Source: Gammaproteobacteria bacterium LSUCC0057 (lineage in GTDB: Bacteria > Pseudomonadota > Gammaproteobacteria > Pseudomonadales > Porticoccaceae). Taken from it: DNA of 39,229 nucleotides. Below are positions 1 through 8,708 of the stretch, piece after piece (within the stretch, counting starts at the first letter, position 1; each line of letters starts with the position of its first letter). Below the pieces are notes generated by a model, which saw only the letters and a list, made by a program, of their open reading frames with translations, was not told the DNA's origin and made no database searches. Both the position numbers and the translations under genes were made by a program. The DNA is taken from contig SPIA01000001.1 in NCBI GenBank assembly GCA_004535795.1, positions 445,896 to 485,124 on the forward strand, in the 5' to 3' direction.

Positions 1-240
1 AAAACCGCCACTTTGGATCATAAAATTGGCGATAACGCGGTGAAAAATAACGCCGTCATAGTGGTATTCGTCGCTGTAGCGGAGAAAATTAGCCACAGTC
101 AGCGGCGCTTTGTCGGCGGCCAGCTCAATGATTAGGGTGCCGTGCGAGGTGACCATTTCGACACGCGGCAGCGCAGCCGCAGTGGCTGCGCTCAGCCAGC
201 ACAGCAGTGCTGCCGCCAGCGCCAAGCTGCGGGGGCGCAT
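1..240 (-). CDS. Periplasmic cyclophilin-type peptidyl-prolyl isomerase (partial)
   Basis: Only the first 80 codons are present; the 3' end lies beyond position 1. The translation starts with a signal peptide (basic start, hydrophobic core, AATAAA-like cleavage region around residue 24). It continues into a cyclophilin fold start: a [10 protein letters not shown] strand, then APLTVANFL, then [14 protein letters not shown]. The last is the conserved FHR...MIQGGD-type active-site segment of PpiA/PpiB enzymes, which catalyse proline cis-trans isomerisation. The signal peptide argues for the periplasmic PpiA type. The ATG shares one base with the stop of the upstream gene (TGATG), so translation is probably coupled. 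It is the last gene of a four-gene minus-strand operon. Confidence 0.88.
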   Translation of the reverse strand, partial: MRPRSLALAAALLCWLSAATAAALPRVEMVTSHGTLIIELAADKAPLTVANFLRYSDEYHYDGVIFHRVIANFMIQSGGF

Positions 241-614
241 CAGCCCCACTCCTCAAACCGTTTGCGGCCACGCAGACGCGGTAGCAGGGCGCTTAGGCAG
301 GCGCCGAGAAACAGCAGCAGCCCGCCGTACAGAAAAAATTGGTTGCTGCGATTTTCTGCAAGAGTGTCGTAGTTGGCGGTGAGGATGTCGAGCTCCTGCT
401 GCAGCAGCTGGTTTTGGCTGACCAGTAGTTTATTTTGGCGCTGCAGAGCACTCTCTGGCTCCTCTCGCAGCAGCTGTTGTGGCTCTGGCTGGTTGCGCGC
501 AGCTTCGCTGTCGCTGGCGACGCCGCCAGTGGCTGGCGTCGGCGACACACTTTGCCCGCTGCTCGCCAGTGGGTGGAGGGCCAGCAGCAGGGTGAGTAGG
601 GTTTTTACAGCCAT
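240..614 (-). CDS. YgiM-like coiled-coil membrane anchor protein lacking the SH3 domain
   Basis: The product is a small envelope protein of about 124 residues. It has an N-terminal signal peptide ([15 protein letters not shown]), a Q/E-rich heptad-like region near residues 55-90 that should form a coiled coil, one transmembrane helix ([19 protein letters not shown]) and a short basic C-terminus, [12 protein letters not shown]. The helix plus basic tail resembles the C-terminus of YgiM (SH3 and anchor family), but no SH3 domain is present. I chose ATG 614 because GAGA sits about eight bases upstream; GTG 623 in the same frame is an alternative. It lies between yciI and the cyclophilin. Function unknown. 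Confidence 0.6.
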   Translation of the reverse strand: MAVKTLLTLLLALHPLASSGQSVSPTPATGGVASDSEAARNQPEPQQLLREEPESALQRQNKLLVSQNQLLQQELDILTANYDTLAENRSNQFFLYGGLLLFLGACLSALLPRLRGRKRFEEWG

Positions 615-645
615 GGGTGTCACTCTCGGTAGGGCATTATGTCAT

Positions 646-945
646 TTAAGGCAGCACGCGTTTAAACGGCTTAACGGTGACCTGGCGATAGACGCCGGCG
701 GCCAGGTAGGGGTCGGCGTCCGCCCAGCTCTGCGCCTCTGCGAGACTGTCGAACTCGGCGATGATCACGCTGCCGCTGAATCCGGCGGCGCCGGGCTCGG
801 GATTATCGATAGCGGGATTGGGCCCGGCGACTAACAGCCGTCCCTGCTCTTTGAGCAGATTGAGCCGCGCCAAGTGGTCGCCGCGCGCCGCCAGACGCGC
901 CGACAGTGAGTCGGGGTGATCCTCGCCAATTAGGGTGTACCACAT
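646..945 (-). CDS. yciI: YciI family protein
   Basis: A 99-residue single-domain protein with the YciI ferredoxin-like alpha/beta barrel pattern. It starts [21 protein letters not shown], and the family's conserved His is seen in the GDHLARL segment. Next come [11 protein letters not shown], a [14 protein letters not shown] strand-helix and DPYLAAGVY before the C-terminal VKPFKRVLP. YciI proteins are small dimeric cytoplasmic proteins, often placed near septation-protein-A-like genes; their reaction is not established. GGAGA lies six bases before ATG 945. The upstream membrane-protein gene ends 23 bases away, so both are in one operon. Confidence 0.9.
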   Translation of the reverse strand: MWYTLIGEDHPDSLSARLAARGDHLARLNLLKEQGRLLVAGPNPAIDNPEPGAAGFSGSVIIAEFDSLAEAQSWADADPYLAAGVYRQVTVKPFKRVLP

Positions 946-968
946 AGAGCGTCTCCGTCGGGTAGGGG

Positions 969-1685
969 TTATTTTGACTGTTGCGGGTGAATAATTTCTT
1001 CAAAGCTCAAACCGGTCACTCTACCGATGCCGCGAAACAGATAGAACAGCGCAGCGGTGAGCACGATAGTCGCCGGCAGTGCAATCACCGGAAAACTCAG
1101 TGCGGTCATTTCGCCGAGCTGCTGGTTAAACTCCACCGTCCCCGGTTCAGCCACCAGCAGGTATGTGGCGAGGGCGTAGTTGAGCAGTGACGACAGCAGG
1201 AACGAACTGGCCAGCAGCACTGAGGCCTTGACCAGTAGCTGGTCGAATTGGCGCTGCGCACCGCGTTCGGCGAGTGCCTGTTCAATCGCGGGGCGATTGA
1301 TGATGGCGTCGTTGAGTAAAAAGGTGTTGACCAGAGGTTGTGAGGTGCGCAGCGACAGCAGCGTGGCAACGCCCAACAGCAGCGGGATCGCCGCCTCTTT
1401 GATAGCGATGTACTCGGCGCGCAGCTCAAATAGGCTAAAGCCGCCAGTCAGCAACACGCTGATCAGACCCAGCGCCGAAATGAAATTGACCCGGCCGCGC
1501 AGCATAAAGTCGCGCACCCCGTAGCCGATCGGAAAGCTAATTGCCACCGCTATCGCCAGTTTGATGCCGAGGTAGGCGGGGTCGCTGAGTTGGGTCAACA
1601 CCAGAGTCGGCAGGGCGATGTTAAACAACAAGTTGATTAACATGTTCTCGCGGGGTGGAGTTGAGGGGGTCTCAGTGGTGGTCAT
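969..1685 (-). CDS. VC0807-family inner membrane protein (septation protein A-like)
   Basis: A 238-residue polytopic membrane protein with about six hydrophobic segments. They include [62 protein letters not shown], a [20 protein letters not shown] stretch and a C-terminal [18 protein letters not shown]. The topology and the [19 protein letters not shown] stretch fit the VC0807 family, which is related to intracellular septation protein A; its role is unknown. I chose ATG 1685 because GGAAG lies six bases upstream; the frame stays open to 1784 but has no better start. It heads the operon with yciI, the anchor protein and the cyclophilin. Confidence 0.75.
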   Translation of the reverse strand: MTTTETPSTPPRENMLINLLFNIALPTLVLTQLSDPAYLGIKLAIAVAISFPIGYGVRDFMLRGRVNFISALGLISVLLTGGFSLFELRAEYIAIKEAAIPLLLGVATLLSLRTSQPLVNTFLLNDAIINRPAIEQALAERGAQRQFDQLLVKASVLLASSFLLSSLLNYALATYLLVAEPGTVEFNQQLGEMTALSFPVIALPATIVLTAALFYLFRGIGRVTGLSFEEIIHPQQSK

Positions 1686-1712
1686 CAGCAGCTTCCAGAT
1701 AGTTTGCCAGCT

Positions 1713-1741
1713 ATTGTACGCCAAGCCGCGCCAGCGGCGAA
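1713..1741 (-). promoter_or_regulatory. Putative promoter of the VC0807-yciI operon
   Basis: On the minus strand, TACAAT (1718-1713) is preceded 17 bases upstream by a weak -35, TTCGCC (1741-1736). The -10 falls inside the left arm of a 10-bp inverted repeat (see findings). Position 28 bases before the operon start codon is reasonable. The weak -35 limits confidence. Confidence 0.4.
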
Positions 1742-1858
1742 GTGACCTGCGCGCAATCGCCGATTGTGCGACAATAGCTGCCACGTAAATCCGCTCTGCT
1801 GCCCGGTCCGAGATATCGCAATAGCCTGTGCAGAGCCCCCTTGACTGGCTGAATATCG

Positions 1859-2479
1859 ATGGCTGAATATTTCTCTATCCACCCGGAAAATCCCCAAGCG
1901 CGGCTGATCAGCCAAGTGGCTGAGCGGGTGCGCCGCGGTGCGCTGATGGTCTATCCGACCGATTCGGTCTATGCGATCGGCTGCCATATTGGCGACAAGC
2001 AGGCACTTGACCGTATCCGCCAATTGCGCAAGCTAGATAAACACCACAACTTCACCTTGATGTGCCGTGATCTCTCGGATATTTCGCTCTACGCCAAGCT
2101 GGATAACAGCCATTTCCGCACCCTCAAGGCGGCCACACCCGGCCCCTTTACCTTCATTTTGGAGGCCACTTCGGAGGTGCCGCGGCGACTGCAGCACCCC
2201 AAGCGCAAGACCATTGGCTTGCGTATTCCCAGCGACCCTGTGGCGCAAGCGCTGCTGACCGAACTGGGCGAGCCGCTGATGAGCGTCACCTTGATCATGC
2301 CCGGTGATGACTACCCGCTCAGTGACCCGTGGGAGATCCGCGAGCTACTCGACCACCATGTCGATGTGATTGTCGACGGCGGCTACTGCGGCCTCGAGCC
2401 GACCACAGTGGTCGATATGAGCGGCGGCGGTACCGAGCTGATCCGTCAAGGCGCTGGCGACTTCTCGCCATTCATGTGA
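1859..2479 (+). CDS. yciO: YciO/Sua5/YrdC family protein (threonylcarbamoyl-AMP synthase-like)
   Basis: A 206-residue protein that is a YrdC domain throughout. It has the YPTDSVYAIGC nucleotide-binding start, the K-x-R-K-D-K-H-type loop (LRKLDKHHNFTLMCRDL), the PGPFTFIL segment, KRKTIGLRIPSDP and a final TELIRQGAGD. Length and motifs match YciO, a paralogue of the TsaC/Sua5 enzymes that make L-threonylcarbamoyl-AMP for tRNA t6A. Whether YciO itself acts in that pathway is unsettled. The ATG at 1859 has no clear Shine-Dalgarno and lies in a 14-base tandem duplication (units start at 1847 and 1861). It is divergent from the VC0807 operon and upstream of scpA, the usual gammaproteobacterial context. 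Confidence 0.9.
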   Translation: MAEYFSIHPENPQARLISQVAERVRRGALMVYPTDSVYAIGCHIGDKQALDRIRQLRKLDKHHNFTLMCRDLSDISLYAKLDNSHFRTLKAATPGPFTFILEATSEVPRRLQHPKRKTIGLRIPSDPVAQALLTELGEPLMSVTLIMPGDDYPLSDPWEIRELLDHHVDVIVDGGYCGLEPTTVVDMSGGGTELIRQGAGDFSPFM

Positions 2480-2494
2480 TCGCGCCAGTGGATC

Positions 2495-2523
2495 GTGGCG
2501 GCCGCCACTATAAACGGTATAAT
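2495..2523 (+). promoter_or_regulatory. Putative scpA promoter with overlapping 14-bp palindrome
   Basis: A consensus -10 TATAAT lies at 2518-2523, 44 bases before the scpA start. There is no good -35; instead the -35 position is occupied by a perfect palindrome GTGGCGGCCGCCAC (2495-2508). It could be an operator, or the hairpin end of the yciO transcript, though there is no T-run. Confidence 0.4.
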
Positions 2524-2567
2524 CGGCCCAATGTTTTAATCAGCAGCCCTATTAATGGATATCGCCC

Positions 2568-3395
2568 TTGACCTCAACGCCTCACACCGCGCTAGCCGAG
2601 ACCGTTAAGCCCGACCAGCAAGAGATGCCGTTTGCCGTGGTGCAAGGCCGCGAGCTGACCGTGTTGCCCAAGGATCTCTATATTCCGCCGGACGCCCTAG
2701 AGGTATTTTTGGAGGCGTTTGAGGGGCCGTTGGATCTACTGCTCTACCTTATTCGCCGGCAGAATTTAGATATTTTGCAGATCAATGTCGCTGAGATTAC
2801 CCATCAATATATGGGTTATATCGAGCTGATGCAGACCGTCGAGTTGGAGCTGGCCGCTGACTATCTGGTGATGGCGGCGATGCTCGCCGAGATCAAGTCG
2901 CGGATGCTGCTGCCGCGCCAGGTCGAGGAGCAAGAGGAGGAGGGCGACCCGCGCGCCGAGTTGATTCGCCGGCTGCAAGAGTACGAGCGGTTCAAAAACG
3001 CCGCAGAAGATATCGATGAGCTGCCGCGATTGGGTCGCGAGCTGTTCACCGTCAGCGCTAGTGCGCCGGAGCGCCAGCAGGCGCGGCCACACCCCGATGT
3101 CGATATGCGCGAAATTCTCGCCGCGCTCGCCGATGTATTAAAGCGCGCTGAAATGTTTGAGAGCCATCAGGTGCAAGCCGAGCGACTGTCGACCCGTCAG
3201 CGCATGTCAGAAGTGTTGGAAAATCTCCAGGGGCGCTCCTTTGTGCCGTTTGTCGCGCTGTTCAAATTGGCCGAGGGGCGACTCGGTGTGGTAGTGACCT
3301 TTTTGGCGATTATGGAGTTAATTAAAGAGTCGCTGGTCGAGATTGTACAGAGCGAGCCGTTTGCCCCCATCCACGTCAAAGCGCGCGGCGCTTGA
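2568..3395 (+). CDS. scpA: Segregation and condensation protein A
   Basis: A kleisin subunit of the SMC-ScpAB condensin, which compacts and segregates the chromosome. The diagnostic N-terminal region is present: FLEAFEGPLDLLLYLIRRQN, then LDILQINVAEITHQYMGYIE and LVMAAMLAEIKSRMLLPR. It is followed by an acidic linker (EEQEEEGDPRAE) and a C-terminal winged helix binding the SMC head (VVTFLAIMELIKESLVEIVQ). The frame opens at TTG 2568 (275 residues); ATG 2625 (residue 20) is an alternative with only a weak AGCAAGAG upstream, so the start is unsure. scpB follows after 55 bases. Confidence 0.93.
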   Translation: MTSTPHTALAETVKPDQQEMPFAVVQGRELTVLPKDLYIPPDALEVFLEAFEGPLDLLLYLIRRQNLDILQINVAEITHQYMGYIELMQTVELELAADYLVMAAMLAEIKSRMLLPRQVEEQEEEGDPRAELIRRLQEYERFKNAAEDIDELPRLGRELFTVSASAPERQQARPHPDVDMREILAALADVLKRAEMFESHQVQAERLSTRQRMSEVLENLQGRSFVPFVALFKLAEGRLGVVVTFLAIMELIKESLVEIVQSEPFAPIHVKARGA

Positions 3396-3450
3396 GCCCG
3401 CTGTCGCCGGCTTGCCGGCAAAAGTTTAAGGAACACAGTGAAACAACGTT

Positions 3451-4308
3451 ATGAGTAGTGAAGAGAGTGGGCGCAGCGCGCCATTGCCGCAAGACTCGCC
3501 CAGCGAAGCGCAGGCCGAGCAGGGCGACCGCAGCCCAGACTGGGTGGACGCTGAGCTGCTGCCAAAAATTTTAGAGGGGGCGATTTTAGCGGCCGGTCGT
3601 GCGCTGTCGCTCAACCAGCTCGAGGCGCTGTTCAATGAGTTTGAACGGCCGCCGCGCGACCAGATCAAGGCCGCTCTCGAGGATATTGCTCTGCAGTGCC
3701 AAGAGCGCGGTTTTGAACTCAAAGAAGTTGCCAGCGGTTACCGCTTTCAGGTGCGGCGCGAGCTCGCCGAGTGGGTCAGCCGACTCTGGGAAGAGAAACC
3801 CAAGCGCTATTCGCGGGCGATGCTGGAGACGCTCGCGCTGATCGCCTACCGGCAACCGCTAACGCGCGGTGATATCGAACAGGTGCGCGGTGTTGCGGTG
3901 AGCTCCGACATCATTAAGAGTCTGCAGGAGCGCGAATGGGTGCGTGTGGTCGGCCACCGCGATGTGCCCGGCAAGCCTGCGCTGTACGCCACCACCCGGC
4001 AATTTTTAGACTATTTTAACCTCAAGAGTCTCGACGAATTGCCACCGCTTAGTGAGCTCAAAGATTTTGCCCAGCTCGACCCCGAGCTGGAGCTGGCGCT
4101 CGGCGCTGAGGCGCCGCCGCTGGCGGCGGCCAACGATGGCGACCCAGTGGCTGCCCCCGCCGCCGAGACAGCCGCGGCTGAACCGTTAACCACGCCCAGC
4201 CGTGAGGCTGTTACCGACATCAACACCGACACCGAGACGGACCAAGCGCACGCCGACACTGCCACCACCAACCGCGAAGATCCCGCGACGGAAACCCCCA
4301 ATGAGTGA
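3451..4308 (+). CDS. scpB: Segregation and condensation protein B
   Basis: Second non-SMC partner of the bacterial condensin. Tandem winged-helix domains occupy roughly residues 33-195: LPKILEGAILAAGRALSLNQ, then the GYRFQVRRELAEWVSRL helix and the conserved ALIAYRQPLTRGDIEQVRGV motif. VVGHRDVPGKPALYATT and LDYFNLKSLDELPPL follow. The last 75 or so residues are a low-complexity Ala/Glu/Thr tail with no visible domain. The nearest purine-rich site (AAGGAA) is distant from ATG 3451, so initiation may depend on scpA translation. Its stop overlaps the rluB start by eight bases (ATGAGTGA). Confidence 0.93.
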   Translation: MSSEESGRSAPLPQDSPSEAQAEQGDRSPDWVDAELLPKILEGAILAAGRALSLNQLEALFNEFERPPRDQIKAALEDIALQCQERGFELKEVASGYRFQVRRELAEWVSRLWEEKPKRYSRAMLETLALIAYRQPLTRGDIEQVRGVAVSSDIIKSLQEREWVRVVGHRDVPGKPALYATTRQFLDYFNLKSLDELPPLSELKDFAQLDPELELALGAEAPPLAAANDGDPVAAPAAETAAAEPLTTPSREAVTDINTDTETDQAHADTATTNREDPATETPNE

Positions 4309-5131
4309 AAAACTACAGAAAATTCTCGCCGCAGCAGGACTCGGTTCACGGCGGGAGTTAGAGCGCTGGATCTCCGACGGGCGTGTCTCCATTAACGGCA
4401 ACACCGCCACTCTGGGCGATCGCGCCGAGTTAGACGACCGCATCTTGGTTGACGGCCGGCCGGTTCGAGCGCCGCGCAATGAGGCGATCCGGGTGCTGTT
4501 GTACAGCAAGCCGGAGGGAGAAATTTGTTCCAAGAGTGATCCCGACGGCCGTCCCACAGTGTTCGATAAACTGCCGCGCATCAGCCACGGCCGCTGGATC
4601 GCCGTCGGCCGGCTCGATATTAACACCGCCGGACTGCTGCTGTTTACCGACAACGGTGAGTTGGCCAACCGCTTGATGCACCCGTCGCGACAGGTGCGCC
4701 GCGAGTATCTGGCGCGTATTCACGGCGCCGTCGACGAGGCGATGTTGCGCCGACTCACTCAGGGTGTCGAGCTCGATGACGGTGTCGCGCGGTTTGACAG
4801 TGTCAAAGCGCAGCACCATCGCGCCGACGACGAAGAGGGCGGCGCCAACCGCTGGTACCGGGTCACGCTAGCCGAGGGTAAAACCCGCGAGGTGCGGCGT
4901 CTGTGGGAGTCGCAAGGGGTTGAGGTGAGCCGGCTCAAGCGCATCAGTTACGGCCCGATTGAGCTGCCCTCTTATGTGCGCCGCGCCGAATTTATTGAGT
5001 TGGACCCCAAACAGGTCGCTTCGCTCTGCCGCGCGGTCGACCTGAAACCGCCGCGCAGCAGTGAAAAAACTGTTCTGCGCGATATCCGCCAGCGCAAAGA
5101 GCGCAAGCTGCGCGCTCGCGGCGACCGTTAA
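4301..5131 (+). CDS. rluB: 23S rRNA pseudouridine synthase B
   Basis: A 276-residue protein. It has an N-terminal S4 RNA-binding domain (EKLQKILAAAGLGSRRELER, residues about 3-60) and a pseudouridine synthase catalytic domain of the RsuA/RluB/E/F class. The catalytic aspartate sits in GRLDINTAGLLLFTDNGEL, and KTREVRRLWESQGVEVSRLKR is the typical C-terminal motif. RluB converts U2605 (E. coli numbering) in 23S rRNA to pseudouridine. The start ATG 4301 is fixed by the domain start and lies within the last codons of scpB. The C-terminus is a short basic tail. Its stop codon shares GTTAAC with the stop of the convergent yciK gene. RluE/RluF are less likely because of the scpB neighbourhood. Confidence 0.92.
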   Translation: MSEKLQKILAAAGLGSRRELERWISDGRVSINGNTATLGDRAELDDRILVDGRPVRAPRNEAIRVLLYSKPEGEICSKSDPDGRPTVFDKLPRISHGRWIAVGRLDINTAGLLLFTDNGELANRLMHPSRQVRREYLARIHGAVDEAMLRRLTQGVELDDGVARFDSVKAQHHRADDEEGGANRWYRVTLAEGKTREVRRLWESQGVEVSRLKRISYGPIELPSYVRRAEFIELDPKQVASLCRAVDLKPPRSSEKTVLRDIRQRKERKLRARGDR

Positions 5132-5895
5132 CCCTGCGCGTCGAGCCGCACGCCAGTGATGCCGATACTGGCGTCGCTGAGCAAAAACAGATAGCTGGGC
5201 ATAATAGCGAGCGGCGTCGCCAGCTCACCGGGATCTTCCGCAGGGTAGGCCTGCGCGCGCATATCGGTGCGTGTGGCGCCGGGGTTGATGACATTGACGC
5301 GCACCGCGCTGACCGCCTTGAGCTCTTCTGCCCAGCTGGCCGCCAGCCCCTCGAGGGCGAACTTGGACACCCCGTAAGCTCCCCAGAACGGTTTGGCGAC
5401 ATGGCCGACGGTAGAGCTGGTGAACACCACCGAGCCGGCGGTGGAGAGTTCTAGTACCGGCAGCAGTGCCTGAGTCATCAGCCACTGGGCGGTGACATTG
5501 ACCTTCATGACACGCTCCCAGACATCGCTGCGGTGGTGGCTGAACGGGGTGCGAGTGCCGAGTATGCCGGCGTTTAACAGTAGTCCGTCGAGCTTGCCGT
5601 AGTGGCTCTCAAGCAGTGCTGCTAACTGCTGGTAGTCGTCGCTGTCGGCCCCCTCCATATCGACCGGGTAGAGCATCGGCTCGCTGCCGCCGGCGGCGAC
5701 AATCTCATCGTAGACCTGCTCGAGGCGCGCCACAGTGCGCCCAGCCAGTATTACCTGCGCGCCGTGCGCTGCACAGCTGAGCGCCGCTTGACGGCCGATG
5801 CCACTGCCGGCGCCGGTGATCAAAATAACCTTGTCGGACAAGGCGTCAGTGGCGGCGGCGAAGCCGCGGTGGCGAGTGGGGTCTAAAGTCAGCAT
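5128..5895 (-). CDS. yciK: YciK-like short-chain dehydrogenase/reductase
   Basis: A classical SDR of 255 residues. The dinucleotide-binding TGAGSGIG is at 27-34, NAG at 108-110, the catalytic Ser in VVFTSSTVGH near 160 and the YGVSK Tyr/Lys pair at 174/178. NPGATRTDMR follows the active site. It lacks a membrane segment and should be cytoplasmic. YciK homologues have no settled substrate; they are conserved next to ubiG and mupP, as here. GAGGA lies nine bases before ATG 5895. It is the last gene of the mtaD-ubiG-mupP-yciK operon and converges on rluB, with overlapping stop codons. Confidence 0.88.
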   Translation of the reverse strand: MLTLDPTRHRGFAAATDALSDKVILITGAGSGIGRQAALSCAAHGAQVILAGRTVARLEQVYDEIVAAGGSEPMLYPVDMEGADSDDYQQLAALLESHYGKLDGLLLNAGILGTRTPFSHHRSDVWERVMKVNVTAQWLMTQALLPVLELSTAGSVVFTSSTVGHVAKPFWGAYGVSKFALEGLAASWAEELKAVSAVRVNVINPGATRTDMRAQAYPAEDPGELATPLAIMPSYLFLLSDASIGITGVRLDAQG

Positions 5896-5922
5896 GGTGG
5901 TGGTCCTCTGTGGCTGCGGCGA

Positions 5923-6585
5923 CTAGAGGCCGAACAGCAGCGGTTGCAGTTGCGTCGAGCAGTGCACCGTAGCATCTGCTCGCCAGTCGGCCGCCTGCTC
6001 GCCGGGGCGCAAGTAGCCCCAACCGGCGGCGATGGTGCGAGCGCCGGCGCGCTGGCCAGATTCGATATCGCGCCGATGATCGCCGATCATGATCGCCTCG
6101 CTGGGTGCTATGCCCATCTTCTGGCAGGCCAGCAGCACCGGCTCGGGGTCGGGTTTGGTCGCACTGACATGGTCTGGGCAGACCACTGCACAGGCGGTGC
6201 TGAGCAAGCCCAGCGCTTGCAGCACCGGCTCGGTGTAGCGCCACGGTTTATTGGTGGCGATCGACCAGGGTATGCCGCGGGTTTGGCACTCTGCCAACAG
6301 CTCGGCAATGCCGGCAAAGGGTGCGGTGTCGACCGCTAAGTGGTGGTAGTAAATCTCCAAAAACTCACTGCGCAGCGCGGCAAATTGAGGGTGGTCGGGG
6401 TCGATGGCAAAAGCGCGGCTGACGATGCCGGCTGAGCCGTCGCTGATGTCGCAGCGAATCAGTTCGCTGGCCGGTAGCGGGCGTTGGTGGCGCTGTAGTT
6501 GCAGGGTGAGCGCGCGAATGAAGTCTGGGGCAGTGTCGATCAGGGTGCCGTCGAGATCAAAAATAAGTCCGGCAAATGGCATCAT
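5923..6585 (-). CDS. mupP: N-acetylmuramic acid 6-phosphate phosphatase (HAD family)
   Basis: A HAD-superfamily phosphatase of 220 residues. Motif I is DLDGT (nucleophile D10, acid D12), motif II is around TNKPW (111-115), motif III is K144 in TKPDPEP and motif IV is GDHRRD (168-173). A helical cap lies between motifs I and II. In Pseudomonas and relatives the gene between ubiG and yciK encodes MupP, which dephosphorylates MurNAc-6-phosphate in peptidoglycan recycling. The motifs alone would also fit a phosphoglycolate phosphatase (Gph), so the assignment rests on synteny. The ATG overlaps the ubiG stop by four bases (ATGA). Confidence 0.82.
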   Translation of the reverse strand: MMPFAGLIFDLDGTLIDTAPDFIRALTLQLQRHQRPLPASELIRCDISDGSAGIVSRAFAIDPDHPQFAALRSEFLEIYYHHLAVDTAPFAGIAELLAECQTRGIPWSIATNKPWRYTEPVLQALGLLSTACAVVCPDHVSATKPDPEPVLLACQKMGIAPSEAIMIGDHRRDIESGQRAGARTIAAGWGYLRPGEQAADWRADATVHCSTQLQPLLFGL

Positions 6586-7304
6586 AGCGGTTTGCGCACA
6601 TGCACCAGATAGTTGACGTCGACATCGCCGGCGCTCAGTTTGTACTGCTGGGTGATCGGGTTGTAGAGCATGCCGGTCATCTCCACCAGTTCCAGCCCGG
6701 CGGCGCGCACCCAGCTGGCAAGCTCTGCCGGACGGATGAATTTCTTGTACTCGTGGGTCCCTTTGGGCAGCAGTCGCAGCAGATATTCGGCGCCGATAAT
6801 GGCAAACAGATAGGACTTGGGATTGCGGTTGATGGTAGAGAAAAACAGCTCGCCACCGGGCTTGGCGAGCGCTGCGCAGGCGGCGATCACCGAGCTGGGG
6901 TCGGGGACATGTTCGAGCATCTCCAGGCAGCAGACCCGATCGAACTGCCCCGGCTGCTGCAGAGCCAGCTGCTCGGCGGTAGTGCGCTGGTAGTCGACGC
7001 GCAGACCAGACTCGAGTAGATGCAGTCGGGCCACCGCTAGCGGTGCTTCGCCCATATCGATACCGGTCACTTCGGCGCCGCGCTGCGCCATCGACTCGCT
7101 GAAGATGCCGCCGCCACAGCCGACATCTAATAGTTTGCTGTCGGCCACCGGGGCGCGCTGATCGATCCAGTTGGCGCGCAGCGGATTGATGGCGTGGAGC
7201 GGCTTAAACTCGCTGTCGCGGTCCCACCAGCGGCTGGCGAGCTCCTCGAATTTGGCGATTTCGGCGTGGTCGACATTGTCGCCAGTGGGCTGGGTATCGC
7301 TCAT
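6582..7304 (-). CDS. ubiG: Ubiquinone biosynthesis O-methyltransferase
   Basis: A class I SAM-dependent methyltransferase of 240 residues, the family's usual length. The N-terminal [15 protein letters not shown] is characteristic of UbiG. The SAM-binding motif I is LLDVGCGGG (58-66), an acidic residue ends strand 2 (GIDMG), and [11 protein letters not shown] marks motif [22 protein letters not shown] and [15 protein letters not shown] are diagnostic of UbiG. The enzyme performs both O-methylations in ubiquinone synthesis. Its start lies only six bases after the mtaD stop, and its stop overlaps mupP. Confidence 0.96.
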   Translation of the reverse strand: MSDTQPTGDNVDHAEIAKFEELASRWWDRDSEFKPLHAINPLRANWIDQRAPVADSKLLDVGCGGGIFSESMAQRGAEVTGIDMGEAPLAVARLHLLESGLRVDYQRTTAEQLALQQPGQFDRVCCLEMLEHVPDPSSVIAACAALAKPGGELFFSTINRNPKSYLFAIIGAEYLLRLLPKGTHEYKKFIRPAELASWVRAAGLELVEMTGMLYNPITQQYKLSAGDVDVNYLVHVRKPL

Positions 7305-7310
7305 ACGCAG

Positions 7311-8675
7311 TTATCCTTTTAAGCTGAAGGTAGAGGCAGGGGCTGGGCGCAGCGCGGCGATGCGCGGCTGCCAGTGCTGGGCGACATCGCGCAGCAGCTG
7401 TGCGCGGTTGATGGTGGTCAGCTCGCCCTGGCGCAGCAGGCAGCGGCCCGCTACCCAACTGTGGCTAACTTGCCCACCCACCGCGGTGTAGACCAGTTGC
7501 GAAGCAGGATTATACAGCGGTTGTTGGCCGATGGCAGAGAGGTCGATGGCGATAATATCGGCCTGCTTGCCACTCTCTAGCGATCCGGTGCGCTGCTGCC
7601 AGCCCAGTGCCGTGGCGCCGTCGAGGGTCGCCATGCGCAGCGCAGTGTGGCAGTCGATGGCGGCGGCATCGGCGGCGCTGACTTTGCCGAGCAGGGCGGC
7701 GAGGCGCAGTTCGGCAAATAGATCGAGGCCGTTGTTGCTGGCGGCACCATCGCTGCCGAGTGCGACATTGACGCCGGCCTGGCGGTAGCGTTGCAGCGGT
7801 GCTATACCGCTGGCCAGTTTCAGGTTGGAGCTCGGGCAGTGGACGATGTGGCTGCCGTGCTGTTGCAGCAGTGCCAGCTCTTGCTCCTCCACGGCAGTCA
7901 TATGCACGCACTGGGTGCGCGGCCCAAGTAGCCCCAGATCGGCGATCCGAGCCACCGGTCGACAGTGGTGGTCGCGCAGCGAATCGGCGATCTCCTGCGC
8001 GGTCTCATGGAGGTGAATCATCACCGCCATCTCCAACTCGCCGGCAAAGGTGGCAATTTTGCTCAGCGTGGTATCGCCACAGCTGTAGGGGGCGTGTGGG
8101 CCAAAGGCGATCTCCAGCAGCGAGTGGCTCTTGTAATCGTCGCGCAGTTGCAGAGTTTTGTGAATATAGTCATCGGCACCGCTGCCCCAGCAGCCGCTCT
8201 GGTCGAAGATCGGCGCGGCCAACTGCGCGCGCAGCCCAGCCGCCGCCACTTCGCCGGCGGTCACCTCGGGGTAAAAGTACATATCGGCGAAGCTAGTGGT
8301 CCCTGAGCTAATCATCTCGGCGATGGCCAAACGGCTGCCGGCGGCGACAAAGTCGGCATCTACCAGAGCGCTCTCGGCCGGCCAGATCGCCTCGTGCAGC
8401 CAGCGCTGCAGCGGCAGGTCGTCGGCAAAGCCGCGCAACAGCGACATGGCGCTGTGGCAGTGGGCGTTGACCAGCCCCGGCATCAGCAGTTGGCCGGGCA
8501 GCTCGATCTGCTCTCTGGCGACAAAGCGATGCTGCGCTTCGCGCTGGGTGCAGAGAGCGACAATGGCGCCGTCTTTGATGGCGATGGCGCACTCTTCCAG
8601 CACGGTGTTGGCCGGCACGATAGGAATTACCCAGCTGGCGCTGATCAGGGTGTCGATGGAGAGAGGGCTGGTCAC
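7311..8675 (-). CDS. mtaD: 5-methylthioadenosine/S-adenosylhomocysteine deaminase
   Basis: An amidohydrolase of 454 residues. Metal ligands are visible: HCH at 72-74, HLHE at 221-224, His279 in HCPSSNLKLASG and Asp309 in LGSDGAASNN. These fit the TRZ/ATZ-MtaD group, which deaminates methylthioadenosine or S-adenosylhomocysteine to the inosine form. In Pseudomonas the equivalent gene beside ubiG encodes MtaD. I placed the start at GTG 8675 because AAGGAG lies six bases upstream; the frame also opens at GTG 8693, but that would put the Shine-Dalgarno inside the gene. The mtnA homologue that flanks it in Pseudomonas is absent. Confidence 0.9.
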   Translation of the reverse strand: MTSPLSIDTLISASWVIPIVPANTVLEECAIAIKDGAIVALCTQREAQHRFVAREQIELPGQLLMPGLVNAHCHSAMSLLRGFADDLPLQRWLHEAIWPAESALVDADFVAAGSRLAIAEMISSGTTSFADMYFYPEVTAGEVAAAGLRAQLAAPIFDQSGCWGSGADDYIHKTLQLRDDYKSHSLLEIAFGPHAPYSCGDTTLSKIATFAGELEMAVMIHLHETAQEIADSLRDHHCRPVARIADLGLLGPRTQCVHMTAVEEQELALLQQHGSHIVHCPSSNLKLASGIAPLQRYRQAGVNVALGSDGAASNNGLDLFAELRLAALLGKVSAADAAAIDCHTALRMATLDGATALGWQQRTGSLESGKQADIIAIDLSAIGQQPLYNPASQLVYTAVGGQVSHSWVAGRCLLRQGELTTINRAQLLRDVAQHWQPRIAALRPAPASTFSLKG

Positions 8676-8708
8676 TGTGCACTCCTTTATCACTTTTTGA
8701 AGGCGCCG

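Noticed and set aside
1686-1784. N-terminal extension of the VC0807-family protein
   Set aside because: The extension has no membrane pattern, and the GGAAG site fits ATG 1685.
3405-3420. GCCGGC-TT-GCCGGC repeat between scpA and scpB as a terminator
   Set aside because: The loop would be only two bases and there is no T-run; scpA-scpB are expected to be cotranscribed.
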